A DNA stretch of 64,000 nucleotides from Streptomyces hygroscopicus subsp. hygroscopicus. Lineage in GTDB: Bacteria; Actinomycetota; Actinomycetes; Streptomycetales; Streptomycetaceae. The DNA lies in the NCBI RefSeq assembly GCF_001553455.1, contig NZ_BBOX01000097.1, positions 1 to 64,000 of the forward strand. The letters run 5' to 3'. The translations under genes were made by a program, and so were the position numbers. Positions 43,051-54,848 of this stretch are shown one piece after another. The notes below the pieces were generated by a model that ran no database searches, was not told the origin of the DNA, and saw nothing but the letters and a program-made list of their open reading frames with translations. Numbering within the stretch: the stretch's first letter is position 1; each line of letters opens with the position of its first letter.

Positions 43051-44181
43051 GTGAAGATCCGGGTGGAGCGCGATGTACTCGCGGAGGCGGTGGCCTGGAC
43101 GGCCCGCAGCCTTCCGGCCCGACCGCCGGTGCCCGTCCTCGCGGGCATCCTGATGAAGGCGGAGGAAGGCGCGCTCAGCCTCTCCGGCTTCGACTACGAG
43201 GTCTCGGCCCGGGTGTCCGTGGAGGCCGACACCGAGGACGACGGCACGGTCCTCGTCTCCGGCCGGCTCCTCGCCGACATCTGCCGCGCCCTTCCCAACC
43301 GTCCCGTGGAGATCTCCAGCGACGGGGTGCGGGTGACCGTGGTCTGCGGCTCCTCGCGGTTCACCCTCCACACCCTGCCGGTGGAGGAGTACCCGGCGCT
43401 GCCGCAGATGCCGACCGCGACCGGCACCGTCCCCGGTGAGGTGTTCGCCGCCGCGGCCGCCCAGGTCGCCATCGCCGCCGGCCGTGACGACACCCTGCCG
43501 GTGCTCACGGGCGTCCGGATCGAGATCGAGGGCGACACCGTCACGCTGGCCTCCACCGACCGCTACCGCTTCGCGGTCCGCGAGTTCCTGTGGAAGCCCG
43601 AGGCCCCCGACGTCTCCGCCGTCGCGCTGGTGCCCGCCAAGACGCTCCTGGACACCGCCAAGTCGCTGACCAGCGGTGACACCGTCGCACTCGCGCTGTC
43701 CGGCTCGGGCGCGGGTGAGGGTCTGATCGGCTTCGAGGGCGCCGGGCGCCGTACGACCACCCGGCTGCTCGAGGGCGACCTGCCCAAGTACCGCACGCTC
43801 TTCCCCACCGAGTTCAACTCGGTCGCGGTGATCGAGACCGCCCCGTTCGTCGAGGCCGTCAAGCGTGTGGCCCTGGTCGCCGAGCGCAACACCCCGGTGC
43901 GGCTCACCTTCGAGCAGGGCGTGCTGATCCTGGAGGCCGGATCCAGCGACGACGCACAGGCTGTGGAGCGGGTGGACGCCCAGCTCGAGGGCGACGACAT
44001 CTCGATCGCCTTCAACCCGACGTTCCTGCTGGACGGCCTGAGCGCGATCGACTCGCCGGTCGCCCAACTGTCGTTCACCACCTCGACCAAGCCCGCTCTG
44101 CTTAGTGGCAAGCCGGCCATGGACGCGGAGGCGGACGAGGCGTACAAGTACCTGATCATGCCGGTCCGACTGAGCGGCTGA
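43051..44181 (+). CDS. dnaN: DNA polymerase III beta subunit (sliding clamp)
   Basis: 376 residues from a GTG behind AGGAG. Three clamp repeats are visible; landmarks are the start MKIRVERDVLAEAVAWTARSLPARPPVPVLAGIL, the middle AGRDDTLPVLTGVRIEIEGD and STDRYRFAVRE, and the C-terminal end YKYLIMPVRLSG. It encircles DNA and tethers polymerases. First gene after oriC. Confidence 0.98.
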   Translation: MKIRVERDVLAEAVAWTARSLPARPPVPVLAGILMKAEEGALSLSGFDYEVSARVSVEADTEDDGTVLVSGRLLADICRALPNRPVEISSDGVRVTVVCGSSRFTLHTLPVEEYPALPQMPTATGTVPGEVFAAAAAQVAIAAGRDDTLPVLTGVRIEIEGDTVTLASTDRYRFAVREFLWKPEAPDVSAVALVPAKTLLDTAKSLTSGDTVALALSGSGAGEGLIGFEGAGRRTTTRLLEGDLPKYRTLFPTEFNSVAVIETAPFVEAVKRVALVAERNTPVRLTFEQGVLILEAGSSDDAQAVERVDAQLEGDDISIAFNPTFLLDGLSAIDSPVAQLSFTTSTKPALLSGKPAMDAEADEAYKYLIMPVRLSG

Positions 44182-44286
44182 GACCCGAGCGAATGAGCAG
44201 GTGTAGCCCACATCTGTGCGGTTACCCGCGGGCGTAGGCTCGGACCCACCGCGAAACGCAACGGACTACGGCACGAAGGATCACTG

Positions 44287-45168
44287 ATGGAGCTCGGTCT
44301 CATCGGCCTCGGCAAGATGGGCGGCAATATGCGCGAGCGCATTCGCCGCGCAGGCCACACCGTCATCGGATACGACCGCAACCCGGACGTCGCCGATGTC
44401 CACAGCCTCAATGAGCTCGTCAGCAAGCTCAAGGGTCCGCGTGTGGTGTGGGTCATGGTCCCGGCGGGCGTCCCCACCCAGATCACCATCGACGAGCTGG
44501 CCGAGCTGCTGTCGCCCGGGGACATCGTCGTGGACGGCGGGAACTCCCGCTGGACCGATGACGAGAAGCACGCCGAGCAGCTCAACGCCCGCGGCATCGG
44601 CTTCCTCGACTGCGGTGTCTCCGGCGGCGTCTGGGGCCTGGAGAACGGCTACGCCCTGATGTACGGCGGCGCCGCCGAGCACGTGGCCAAGGTCCAGCCG
44701 ATCTTCGACGCGCTCAAGCCCGAGGGCGAGGGCGGCGCCGTGCACGCCGGCAAGGTCGGCGCGGGCCACTTCGCCAAGATGGTCCACAACGGCATCGAGT
44801 ACGCGATGATGCAGGCGTACGCCGAGGGCTGGGAGCTGCTGGAGAAGGTGGACTCGGTCACCGACGTCCGCGAGATCTTCCGCTCCTGGCAGGAGGGCAC
44901 GGTCATCCGTTCCTGGCTGCTGGACCTGGCCGTCCGCGCGCTGGACGACGACGAGCACCTGACGAAGCTGCGCGGCTACGCGGAGGACTCCGGTGAGGGC
45001 CGGTGGACCGTGGAGGCGGCGATCGACCACGCCGTGCCGCTGCCCGCGATCACCGCGTCGCTCTTCGCCCGGTTCGCCTCCCGCCAGGACGACTCGCCGC
45101 AGATGAAGATGATCGCCGCGCTGCGCAATCAGTTCGGCGGCCACGCGGTCGAGAGCAGCGAGAAGTAA
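44287..45168 (+). CDS. gnd: 6-phosphogluconate dehydrogenase, short NAD-type
   Basis: 293 residues, the short form. The Rossmann start MELGLIGLGKMGGNMRERI, then VVDGGNSRWTDD, GVSGGVWGLENGYALMYGG and the catalytic GHFAKMVHNGIEYAMMQ (Lys about 165) are diagnostic. It oxidises 6-phosphogluconate to ribulose-5-phosphate; the short form usually prefers NAD+. A gnd gene between dnaN and recF is an actinobacterial feature. Confidence 0.95.
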   Translation: MELGLIGLGKMGGNMRERIRRAGHTVIGYDRNPDVADVHSLNELVSKLKGPRVVWVMVPAGVPTQITIDELAELLSPGDIVVDGGNSRWTDDEKHAEQLNARGIGFLDCGVSGGVWGLENGYALMYGGAAEHVAKVQPIFDALKPEGEGGAVHAGKVGAGHFAKMVHNGIEYAMMQAYAEGWELLEKVDSVTDVREIFRSWQEGTVIRSWLLDLAVRALDDDEHLTKLRGYAEDSGEGRWTVEAAIDHAVPLPAITASLFARFASRQDDSPQMKMIAALRNQFGGHAVESSEK

Positions 45169-45225
45169 CACCGCCCCACGGGGTGGAGCAAGCAGTACTG
45201 CCGGGGGAGGTCGGCGCAGCCCACC

Positions 45226-46368
45226 ATGCACGTCACGCATCTGTCGCTCGCCGACTTCCGCTCGTACGTCCGGGCCGAGGTCGGACTCGGTCCGGGCGTC
45301 ACGGCCTTCGTCGGGCCCAACGGCCAGGGCAAGACCAATCTGGTCGAGGCGGTCGGCTATCTCGCCACCCTCGGCAGCCACCGGGTCTCCTCCGACGCCC
45401 CGCTGGTGCGCATGGGCGCGGAGCGGGCCGTGGTCCGGGCCGCGGTCGTCCAGGGGGACCGGCAGCAGCTGATCGAGCTCGAGCTCAACCCGGGTAAGGC
45501 CAATCGTGCCCGGATCAATCGATCCTCGCAGGTCAGGCCGCGTGATGTGGTGGGGATCCTGCGCACCGTGCTGTTCGCGCCCGAGGATCTGGCCCTGGTC
45601 AAGGGCGATCCGGGCGAGCGCCGTCGCTTCCTCGACGAGCTGATCACCGCACGGGCGCCCCGGATGGCGGGGGTCCGCTCCGATTACGACCGGGTGCTGA
45701 AGCAGCGCAACACCCTGCTGAAGACCGCCGCCCTGGCCCGGCGCCACGGTTCGCGGAGCGGGGGCGGCGACGCGGCCCTGTCCACGCTCGACGTCTGGGA
45801 CCAGCATCTGGCCCGGGCCGGTGCCGAGCTGCTCGCCCAGCGGCTCGACCTGATCTCGGTCCTCCAGCCGCTCGCCGACAAGGCGTACGAGCAGCTCGCC
45901 CCGGGCGGCGGCCCGGTGCTGCTGGAGTACCGGGGCTCGGCCGGCGAGGGGCCGGCCGGCGCGGGCAGCCGCGAGGAGCTGTACGAGCTGTTGCTGGCCG
46001 CCCTCGCCCAGGCCCGTAAGCAGGAGATCGAGCGCGGGGTCACGCTGGTCGGCCCGCACCGCGACGACCTGGTGCTCAAGCTCGGCCGGCTCCCGGCGAA
46101 GGGCTACGCCAGCCATGGCGAGTCCTGGTCGTACGCCCTCGCCCTGCGGCTGGCCTCCTACGATCTGCTGCGCACCGAGGCGGGCGAGCCGGTGCTGGTG
46201 CTCGACGACGTCTTCGCGGAGCTGGACGAGCGGCGCCGGGAGCGGCTGGCCGAGCTGGTCGCCCCCGGTGAGCAGGTGCTGGTGACCGCGGCGGTGGAGG
46301 ACGACGTCCCGCAGGTGCTGACCGGCACGCGGTATGCGGTGTCCGAGGGGGAGGTGCGGCGGGTATGA
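45226..46368 (+). CDS. recF: DNA replication and repair protein RecF
   Basis: 380 residues. ABC/SMC-like ATPase with Walker A GPNGQGKT (30-37), the signature region [17 protein letters not shown] and Walker [22 protein letters not shown]. It binds gapped DNA and helps RecOR load RecA at stalled forks. Ends by overlapping the dciA start (ATGA). Confidence 0.96.
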   Translation: MHVTHLSLADFRSYVRAEVGLGPGVTAFVGPNGQGKTNLVEAVGYLATLGSHRVSSDAPLVRMGAERAVVRAAVVQGDRQQLIELELNPGKANRARINRSSQVRPRDVVGILRTVLFAPEDLALVKGDPGERRRFLDELITARAPRMAGVRSDYDRVLKQRNTLLKTAALARRHGSRSGGGDAALSTLDVWDQHLARAGAELLAQRLDLISVLQPLADKAYEQLAPGGGPVLLEYRGSAGEGPAGAGSREELYELLLAALAQARKQEIERGVTLVGPHRDDLVLKLGRLPAKGYASHGESWSYALALRLASYDLLRTEAGEPVLVLDDVFAELDERRRERLAELVAPGEQVLVTAAVEDDVPQVLTGTRYAVSEGEVRRV

Positions 46369-46907
46369 CGGACCGGATGGACCAGCCCGCGCGGCCGTCG
46401 CCGGTGCCCGAGCCCTCGGGGGTCGATCTGGCGCGCGTCGCGCTGCGTGCCGCCAAGGAGCAGGCGCGTGCCCGGGGAGCGGCGGCCCAGCAGAAGAAGC
46501 AGGCGCGCAGAGGAGGCTTGCGCTCCGGCGCACGCGCCGATGGCCGCGATCCGCTTCCGCTCGGTGCGGCGATCAACCGGCTGATCACCGAGCGCGGCTG
46601 GGAGGCCCCGGCCGCGGTCGGCGGGGTGATGGGCCGCTGGCCCCAGATGGTGGGGCCCGAGGTGGCGCAGCACTGCCAGCCGCAGCGGTACGACGAGGAC
46701 GCCCGGGTGCTGACGGTGCGCTGTGATTCCACGGCGTGGGCGACCCAGCTGCGGCTGCTCGCCCCGCAGCTCGTCGCCCGGCTGAACGCGGATCTGGGCC
46801 ATGGCACGGTAAAGATGATCAAGGTGTTGGGCCCCGGCGGCCCGGCCCCCCGCTACGGGCCGCTGCGCTCTCCGGGCTCCACCGGCCCGGGGGACACCTA
46901 CGGCTGA
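46365..46907 (+). CDS. dciA: DciA-type DnaB helicase loader/operator (DUF721)
   Basis: 180 residues. A basic, disordered leader (1-60) is followed by the DUF721 domain (about 65-160) with [45 protein letters not shown] and [16 protein letters not shown]. DciA proteins are the widespread bacterial replacement for DnaC-type loaders, and the family includes the mycobacterial protein at the same recF-gyrB position. The ATG overlaps the recF stop codon, so the two are coupled. The DnaB partner is encoded at 5.5-7 kb. Confidence 0.88.
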   Translation: MTDRMDQPARPSPVPEPSGVDLARVALRAAKEQARARGAAAQQKKQARRGGLRSGARADGRDPLPLGAAINRLITERGWEAPAAVGGVMGRWPQMVGPEVAQHCQPQRYDEDARVLTVRCDSTAWATQLRLLAPQLVARLNADLGHGTVKMIKVLGPGGPAPRYGPLRSPGSTGPGDTYG

Positions 46908-47180
46908 CCGGGGCGCGTGTGCCGTGGCGTGAACCCTTGGTCACAGGGTGGCCGCTGAGACGCCGGTCACGGTAGCCGGTGGTTGACAGCCCGAAGCGCT
47001 GAGTGGCGGTGTGAGCCTCTTGGAGCCCGTCCCCGCATATGGGGAGTCGGTGGCAGCCGGTTCAGGGCGGCACATGCGGACTCAGGCGCCAGCAAGCCCC
47101 CATTCTTGTCGGCGCTACCGGTAGACTGGGGCCGTACACCGTCGCCGCTGGCGCACCGAGCGCTCGCGGACACATGTTGA

Positions 47181-49247
<2,067 letters not shown>

Positions 49248-49290
49248 GTCGGCCCCCAGCCGCAGACCACGACAAGGACTTTGACCAGCA

Positions 49291-51915
49291 ATGGCCGACG
49301 AGAACACTCCGAACACCACCGACGACCTGACCCCCGACGAGCTCGCCGAAGGCGCCGCCCTCCGCGTCGAGGCGGTCGGCCTCGAGACGGAGATGCAGCG
49401 CTCGTACCTCGACTACGCGATGAGCGTGATCGTGAGCCGTGCGCTGCCCGACGTCCGGGACGGCCTGAAGCCGGTGCACCGGCGGGTGCTGTACGCGATG
49501 TACGACGGCGGGTACCGCCCCGAGAAGGGCTTCTACAAGTGCGCCCGCGTCGTCGGCGACGTCATGGGCACCTACCACCCGCACGGCGACTCGTCGATCT
49601 ACGACGCCCTGGTGCGGCTGGCCCAGCCGTGGTCCATGCGGATGCCGCTGGTCGACTCCAACGGCAACTTCGGCTCCCCGGGCAACGACCCCGCGGCGGC
49701 CATGCGCTACACCGAGTGCAAGATGGCCCCGCTGGCCATGGAGATGCTCCGGGACATCGACGAGGAGACCGTCGATTTCCAGGACAACTACGACGGCCGT
49801 AACCAGGAGCCGACGGTCCTGCCGTCGCGCATCCCGAACCTGCTGGTCAACGGCTCGGCGGGCATCGCGGTCGGCATGGCCACCAATATCCCGCCGCACA
49901 ATCTGCGCGAGGTCGCCGAGGGCGCCCAGTGGTTCCTCGCCAACCCGCAGGCGACCCAGGAGGAGCTGCTCGACGCCCTGATCGACCGGATCAAGGGCCC
50001 GGACTTCCCGACCGGGGCGCTGGTCGTCGGCCGTAAGGGCATCGAGGAGGCGTACCGCACCGGGCGCGGCTCGATCACGATGCGCGCGGTCGTGGAGGTC
50101 GAGGAGATCCAGGGCCGGCAGTGCCTGGTGGTCACCGAGCTGCCGTACCAGGTGAACCCGGACAACCTCGCGCAGAAGATCGCCGACCTGGTGAAGGACG
50201 GCAAGATCGGCGGCATCGCGGACGTCCGCGACGAGACCTCCTCGCGCACCGGCCAGCGCCTGGTCATCGTGCTCAAGCGGGACGCGGTCGCCAAGGTCGT
50301 CCTCAACAACCTCTACAAGCACACCGACCTGCAGACCAACTTCGGCGCCAACATGCTGGCGCTGGTCGACGGTGTGCCGCGCACCCTCTCGCTGGACGCG
50401 TTCATCCGCAACTGGGTCACGCACCAGATCGAGGTCATCGTCCGCCGGACCCGCTTCCGGCTGCGCAAGGCCGAGGAGCGGGCGCACATCCTGCGCGGTC
50501 TGCTCAAGGCCCTGGACGCCATCGACGAGGTCATCGCGCTGATCCGGCGCAGCGACACGGTGGAGATCGCACGCGAGGGCCTGATGGGCCTGCTGGAGAT
50601 CGACGAGATCCAGGCGAACGCGATCCTCGAGATGCAGCTGCGGCGGCTGGCCGCCCTGGAGCGTCAGAAGATCGTCCAGGAGCACGACGAGCTCCAGGCG
50701 AAGATCGACGAGTACAACGCGATCCTGGCCTCGCCGGAGCGGCAGCGGCAGATCATCAGCGAGGAGCTGACCGCGATCGTCGAGAAGTACGGCGACGACC
50801 GGCGCACCAAGCTGGTGCCCTTCGACGGCGACATGTCCATCGAGGACCTGATCGCCGAGGAGGACATCGTCGTCACGATCACGCGTGGCGGCTATCTGAA
50901 GCGCACCAAGACCGAGGACTACCGCTCGCAGAAGCGCGGCGGCAAGGGGGTGCGCGGGACGAAGCTGAAGCAGGACGACATCGTCGAGCACTTCTTCGTC
51001 TCGACCACCCACCACTGGCTGCTGTTCTTCACCAACAAGGGCCGGGTCTACCGGGCGAAGGCGTACGAGCTGCCGGACGCGGGCCGGGAGGCGCGCGGCC
51101 AGCACGTCGCGAACCTGCTGGCGTTCCAGCCGGATGAGCGGATCGCGCGGATCCTGGCGATCCGGGACTACGAGGCGGTTCCGTACCTGGTGCTCGCCAC
51201 CAAGTCCGGCCTGGTGAAGAAGACCCCGCTGAAGGACTACGACTCGCCCCGCTCGGGCGGTGTGATCGCCATCAACCTGCGGGAGACGGAGGACGGCCGC
51301 GAGGACGAGCTGATCGGCGCCGAACTGGTCTCCTCCGCGGACGATCTGCTGCTGATCAGCAAGAAGGCGCAGTCCATCCGGTTCACGGCGACGGACGAGT
51401 CGCTGCGGCCGATGGGGCGCGCGACCTCCGGTGTGAAGGGCATGAGCTTCCGCGAGGGCGACGAGCTCCTCTCGATGAACGTGGTCCGGCCCGGTACGTT
51501 CGTGTTCACCGCCACCGACGGCGGGTACGCGAAGCGGACCAATGTCGACGAGTACCGCGTCCAGGGACGCGGCGGCCTCGGAATCAAGGCCGCGAAGATC
51601 GTCGAGGACCGCGGTTCCCTGGTCGGGGCGCTGGTGGTCGAGGAGACCGATGAGATTCTCGCCATCACGCTCAGCGGTGGCGTGATTCGTACCCGGGTCA
51701 ATGAGGTCCGGGAGACGGGCCGTGACACCATGGGCGTCCAACTGATCAACCTGGGCAAGCGCGATGCCGTTGTCGGCATCGCCCGGAACGCCGAGGCCGG
51801 TCGCGAGGCTGAAGAGGTCGAGGAGGAATCCGAGACCGGGAACGCGCCAGCCGAGGAGGCCGCGTCCGAGGCGGCCGAGGGCACCTCGCCCCCGGCCGAT
51901 GAGACCGAGGAGTAA
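49291..51915 (+). CDS. gyrA: DNA gyrase subunit A
   Basis: 874 residues. Catalytic Tyr140 in [10 protein letters not shown] breaks and rejoins DNA. The quinolone-contact residues are the sensitive type: Ser101 and Asp105 (E. coli Ser83 and Asp87). The GyrA box [10 protein letters not shown], which wraps DNA, opens the C-terminal beta-pinwheel. The end is an acidic, Ala/Glu-rich tail. It lies 43 bp after gyrB in one operon. Confidence 0.98.
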   Translation: MADENTPNTTDDLTPDELAEGAALRVEAVGLETEMQRSYLDYAMSVIVSRALPDVRDGLKPVHRRVLYAMYDGGYRPEKGFYKCARVVGDVMGTYHPHGDSSIYDALVRLAQPWSMRMPLVDSNGNFGSPGNDPAAAMRYTECKMAPLAMEMLRDIDEETVDFQDNYDGRNQEPTVLPSRIPNLLVNGSAGIAVGMATNIPPHNLREVAEGAQWFLANPQATQEELLDALIDRIKGPDFPTGALVVGRKGIEEAYRTGRGSITMRAVVEVEEIQGRQCLVVTELPYQVNPDNLAQKIADLVKDGKIGGIADVRDETSSRTGQRLVIVLKRDAVAKVVLNNLYKHTDLQTNFGANMLALVDGVPRTLSLDAFIRNWVTHQIEVIVRRTRFRLRKAEERAHILRGLLKALDAIDEVIALIRRSDTVEIAREGLMGLLEIDEIQANAILEMQLRRLAALERQKIVQEHDELQAKIDEYNAILASPERQRQIISEELTAIVEKYGDDRRTKLVPFDGDMSIEDLIAEEDIVVTITRGGYLKRTKTEDYRSQKRGGKGVRGTKLKQDDIVEHFFVSTTHHWLLFFTNKGRVYRAKAYELPDAGREARGQHVANLLAFQPDERIARILAIRDYEAVPYLVLATKSGLVKKTPLKDYDSPRSGGVIAINLRETEDGREDELIGAELVSSADDLLLISKKAQSIRFTATDESLRPMGRATSGVKGMSFREGDELLSMNVVRPGTFVFTATDGGYAKRTNVDEYRVQGRGGLGIKAAKIVEDRGSLVGALVVEETDEILAITLSGGVIRTRVNEVRETGRDTMGVQLINLGKRDAVVGIARNAEAGREAEEVEEESETGNAPAEEAASEAAEGTSPPADETEE

Positions 51916-51918
51916 GTC

Positions 51919-52692
51919 GTGAGTGGAGCCACGGGTGCCGCGGGCGGCGGTGCGGACGCCGGAGGGCGTCCGGGATCGGGAGCCCCGACTTCGGCGGGCG
52001 GCACCGCCGCCGGGGAAGGCGCCCGTGGCCCGGCCGGGGACTCCGCGGCCGGCGCGGTGACGGAGACCCGGAAGCTCCGGCCGCAGCGCGATCCGCAGCC
52101 GAAGCCCCAGTACTCCAGCCCGCTCCCCAGCGAGCGTTCTGCGCCCTCCCAGCCCGCGCAGCCGTACCACCCGCCGCAGGCGTACGCGCCGCCGTCCGGC
52201 GGCGGCACCGGCCGCGGCGGCTCCGGGGTGCCGGGGCAGTCGGGGCAGCAGCAGGCCACCACGGCCGCCCGCCGCCCCCGTACGCAAACGGCGCCCACGG
52301 CGGGGGCCCGGCCGGCGCCGCGGACCCGTAAGGCGCGGCTGCGGGTCGCCAAGGTCGATCCGTGGTCGGTCATGAAGGTCAGCTTCCTGCTCGCGATCGC
52401 GCTGGGGATCTGTACCGTGATCGCCGTGGCGGTGCTGTGGATGGTCATGGACGCCATGGGCGTCTTCAGCGCGGTGGGCGGCACCATCAGCGATGCGACG
52501 GAGTCGCAGAAGGGCTCCGGGTTCGACCTGGAGTCCTTCCTGTCGCTGCCGCGCGCCCTGGGGTTCACCGCGGTCATCGCCGTGATCAACGTGGTGCTGG
52601 CGACCGCGCTGGCCACGCTCGGGGCCTTCATCTACAACCTGTCGGCGGGCTTCGTGGGCGGGGTCGAGCTGACCCTGGCCGAGGACGAGTAG
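51919..52692 (+). CDS. DUF3566 membrane protein
   Basis: 257 residues from a GTG 3 bp after gyrA. A long Gly/Pro/Ala-rich disordered leader (1-138) precedes the DUF3566 domain: RVAKVDPWSVMKVSFLLAIALGICTVIAVAVLWMVMDAMGVF (first helix), an amphipathic region, and VIAVINVVLATALATLGAFIYNLSAGFVGGVELTL (second helix). The gene is conserved after gyrA in actinobacteria; function unknown, presumed envelope-linked. Probably translated from the gyrBA message. Confidence 0.88.
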   Translation: MSGATGAAGGGADAGGRPGSGAPTSAGGTAAGEGARGPAGDSAAGAVTETRKLRPQRDPQPKPQYSSPLPSERSAPSQPAQPYHPPQAYAPPSGGGTGRGGSGVPGQSGQQQATTAARRPRTQTAPTAGARPAPRTRKARLRVAKVDPWSVMKVSFLLAIALGICTVIAVAVLWMVMDAMGVFSAVGGTISDATESQKGSGFDLESFLSLPRALGFTAVIAVINVVLATALATLGAFIYNLSAGFVGGVELTLAEDE

Positions 52693-52711
52693 CGGCCCGC
52701 CGTTACCGATT

Positions 52712-52740
52712 TTGGGACAGGGCAGGTGGTGCGCTAATCT
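52712..52740 (+). promoter_or_regulatory. tRNA-Ile promoter
   Basis: -35-like TTGGGA (52712-52717), 17 bp spacer and -10 TAATCT (52735-52740), 13 bp before the tRNA. Confidence 0.6.
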
Positions 52741-52753
52741 TTCGGTGCAGCGC

Positions 52754-52827
52754 GGGGCTATAGCTCAGACGGTTAGAGCGCTTCCCTGATAAGGAAGAGG
52801 CCACAGGTTCAAGTCCTGTTAGCCCCA
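52754..52827 (+). tRNA. ileT: tRNA-Ile (anticodon GAT)
   Basis: 74 nt cloverleaf. Acceptor GGGGCTA pairs with TAGCCCC, discriminator A; D stem GCTC/GAGC; anticodon stem CTTCC/GGAAG around CTGATAA, giving GAT; T arm ACAGG-TTCAAGT-CCTGT. CCA is not encoded (CCG follows), so the Cca enzyme completes it. tRNA-Ile and tRNA-Ala after gyrA are conserved in actinobacteria. Confidence 0.98.
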
Positions 52828-52835
52828 CCGACACG

Positions 52836-52872
52836 ATCAGCCTGGTCGGAGATCATCTCCGGTCAGGCTGAT
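52836..52872 (+). terminator. Hairpin after tRNA-Ile
   Basis: Near-perfect stem ATCAGCCTGGTCGGAGAT (52836-52853) with ATCTCCGGTCAGGCTGAT (52855-52872), two G-T pairs, very short loop. Confidence 0.7.
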
Positions 52873-53019
52873 GTCGTATGGGGGCCGGAAGTTGGCCCCC
52901 GATTCCAGCCCGATTTCTCGTCCGGCCCATGCCGGGCATAGGTCACCGATCGGTATCGGTCGGTGTGTATCATCGGGCGCCAGAGGTCCCCTACGTCAAG
53001 AAAGAGACGAGGTAGCGCG

Positions 53020-53154
53020 GTGAAGAAGCTTCTCCTGGTCGCACTGGCCGCCATCGGCGGGCTCCTCGTGTACCGCCAGATCCAGGCGGATCGCGCCGAG
53101 CAGGATCTGTGGACGGAGGCGACCGACTCCGTGCCCGCAGGTTCGGGTGTGTGA
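53020..53154 (+). CDS. DLW-39 family small protein
   Basis: 44 residues from a GTG with GAGACGAGG upstream: KKLLLVALAAIGGLLVYRQI is a single membrane helix, then QADRAEQDLWTEAT with the DLW motif that names the family. It is a conserved small actinobacterial protein found near gyrA and tRNA-Ile. Function unknown. A 17 bp-stem terminator follows 20 bp after the stop codon. A near-palindrome lies at about 52943-52964 upstream. Confidence 0.8.
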   Translation: MKKLLLVALAAIGGLLVYRQIQADRAEQDLWTEATDSVPAGSGV

Positions 53155-53174
53155 GCCCCCACGACAGTCCCGCC

Positions 53175-53210
53175 ACGGGGCCCCGACCGCTGGAGCGGTC
53201 GGGGCCCCGT
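53175..53210 (+). terminator. Hairpin terminator after the DLW-39 gene
   Basis: Perfect 17 bp stem ACGGGGCCCCGACCGCT (53175-53191) with its complement (53194-53210). Confidence 0.85.
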
Positions 53211-53358
53211 CGGCTTTACTGGCGCCGTGGCGGGGAAGGTGCGGGGGCGCCGGGGGATGGGATGACCGGGGGCCTTCTGTTTCACTCTCGCAAACGAACA
53301 GCTTGCACAGGCAAAGTTGAACGGGCCGACCGGCCGGTACGACGAGGAGTGACGCGCG

Positions 53359-54705
53359 ATGAAGGACCGCCGCAAGGTCAGGGCCGGCCTCGCCGCGGTG
53401 GCGGCGCTGTGCGTGGTGGCCGCCGCGCAGGGGACGTCCCTCGCTGATGACGCCGCCGGAGCCCGGGCGTACGAGCCCCGGGGCAGCCGGATACACGGCG
53501 CCGACGGGGCCGCCGACGCGCCGTCCCTGACGGCCGGCCGCACCTACGTCGACAGCCTCGGGCCCGGCGAGAAGCGGTACTACGGCGTGACGCTCGACGC
53601 GAAGTCCGCCGCCTACGTCTCGGTGGTCGCGGCACCCCGGCCGGGGGCGGGAGTGGCCTCCTACCGGGACGGGGTGAAGGTGACTCTGGAGAGCCCCGAC
53701 GGGGGTATCTGCGGCACCGCGGCCCCGAAGATCGAGACGAGTGGGGTCGCCTATCCCCTGGCCGACTACGCCTCCCGCCAGCTCCAATCCGGTCCGGCCT
53801 CCTGCCACCAGGCGGGGCGCTACGGGGTGACGGTGGAGCGCCAGACGGGCTCACAGGACCCGGAGCGCTGGCCCGTGGAGCTCCGGCTGATGGTGGAGCC
53901 GCCGGTGAAGGGCGGGGCCACCGGGGCGGCTCCGGAGGGGAGTTCGGGCACGCCGTCGCCCGAGCCGCCGGACGGCACTGCCCGGCCGAGGAGCGGCGGC
54001 CGCGGCTTCACCGACGCGCCGACCCTGGGCACGGGGGTGTGGCAGGACGAGATCACACCGGGGGAGACGCACTTCTACCGGGTGCCCCTCGACTGGGGGC
54101 AGCGCCTCTCCGCCGTCGCCGAACTGCCCGCCGACGACAAGGACCAGAGCACCCGTCTGCTCGACCGCGCACTGGCGGTGCACGCCTACAACCCGGCGCG
54201 CGGACTCGCGAAGCGGGGCACCGCCGCCGCGCAGGACGGCGAGTCGCCCCGCACCGAGCTGACCACCGCGCCGGTGGCCTACGGGAACCGGTATGCGAAC
54301 ACCGGCTCCGCGGTCCGCGCGATGAGCTTCAGCGGCGGGTACTTCCTGGCGGTCACCCTCAATCCGCCGCAGGTGGCGCCGCATCTGAACAGCTCGGTGC
54401 CGGTGGTCCTGCGGGTGCGGATCGCGGGCGCCGCGCGGAGCGGCCCCACCTACGACAAGGACCCCGCCGAGGCGGGGTTCGGCCTCACGGCGGCCGACCG
54501 GCGGGCGGCGAAACAGCACGCGGTCGCGGCGGATGACGACCCGATGGGCGTGCCCGCCGATGACTCGGAGAAGGCCATGCTGCGGGTGGTGGGGTACGCG
54601 GGGATCGGCACCGGGACGGCCTTGGTGCTCGGGCTCGGGGCGTGGACGCTCATCGCCCGGCGCCGGGCCTCGGCGGAACGGCACGGGCCGCCGCCTGCCT
54701 GGTAG
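53359..54705 (+). CDS. Secreted, C-terminally anchored protein of unknown function
   Basis: 448 residues. A signal peptide (about 1-30, RRKVRAGLAAVAALCVVAAAQG...LADD) leads to two similar extracytoplasmic modules: both have a PGE-x-x-Y/F-Y-x-V-x-LD stretch (LGPGEKRYYGVTLDAKSAAYVS at about 67 and ITPGETHFYRVPLDWGQRLS at about 230), pointing to an internal duplication of a beta-sandwich. A Pro/Gly linker lies between them. One membrane helix (about 416-436) and a short basic tail end the protein. I do not recognise a named family. It converges on a Ser/Thr kinase gene and may be a wall-side binding protein. Confidence 0.75.
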   Translation: MKDRRKVRAGLAAVAALCVVAAAQGTSLADDAAGARAYEPRGSRIHGADGAADAPSLTAGRTYVDSLGPGEKRYYGVTLDAKSAAYVSVVAAPRPGAGVASYRDGVKVTLESPDGGICGTAAPKIETSGVAYPLADYASRQLQSGPASCHQAGRYGVTVERQTGSQDPERWPVELRLMVEPPVKGGATGAAPEGSSGTPSPEPPDGTARPRSGGRGFTDAPTLGTGVWQDEITPGETHFYRVPLDWGQRLSAVAELPADDKDQSTRLLDRALAVHAYNPARGLAKRGTAAAQDGESPRTELTTAPVAYGNRYANTGSAVRAMSFSGGYFLAVTLNPPQVAPHLNSSVPVVLRVRIAGAARSGPTYDKDPAEAGFGLTAADRRAAKQHAVAADDDPMGVPADDSEKAMLRVVGYAGIGTGTALVLGLGAWTLIARRRASAERHGPPPAW

Positions 54706-54760
54706 CCGGGCCTGTTTCGGGACGGTTGCCCCGAACGGCCTGCTGCTGGGAACGGTCGGC

Positions 54761-54843
54761 CGGGCTTACTGGTCGAAGACACCGGGCTCGCTGTAAGACA
54801 TCGGGCTCGCTGGTGGAAGACACCAGGCTTGCCGGCGGAAGAC
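54761..54843. repeat. Degenerate tandem repeat between convergent genes
   Basis: Four imperfect units: 54761-54782, 54783-54801, 54802-54823 and 54824-54843, each of the form CGGGCTYRCTGG--GAAGACAC. No hairpin terminator was found in this gap. Confidence 0.6.
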
Positions 54844-54848
54844 GGCCG

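Noticed and set aside
42352..44211. Long minus-strand frame across oriC and dnaN
   Set aside because: It is the antisense shadow of dnaN in a high-GC genome and runs through DnaA boxes; no family motifs.
47101..47127. Full gyrB promoter with -35 TTGTCG
   Set aside because: The -35-like element is only 10 bp from the TAGACT -10, too close to work as a pair; only the -10 is kept as a weak suggestion.
49588..49605. Quinolone-resistance change in gyrA
   Set aside because: The key positions are Ser101 and Asp105, the sensitive-type residues.
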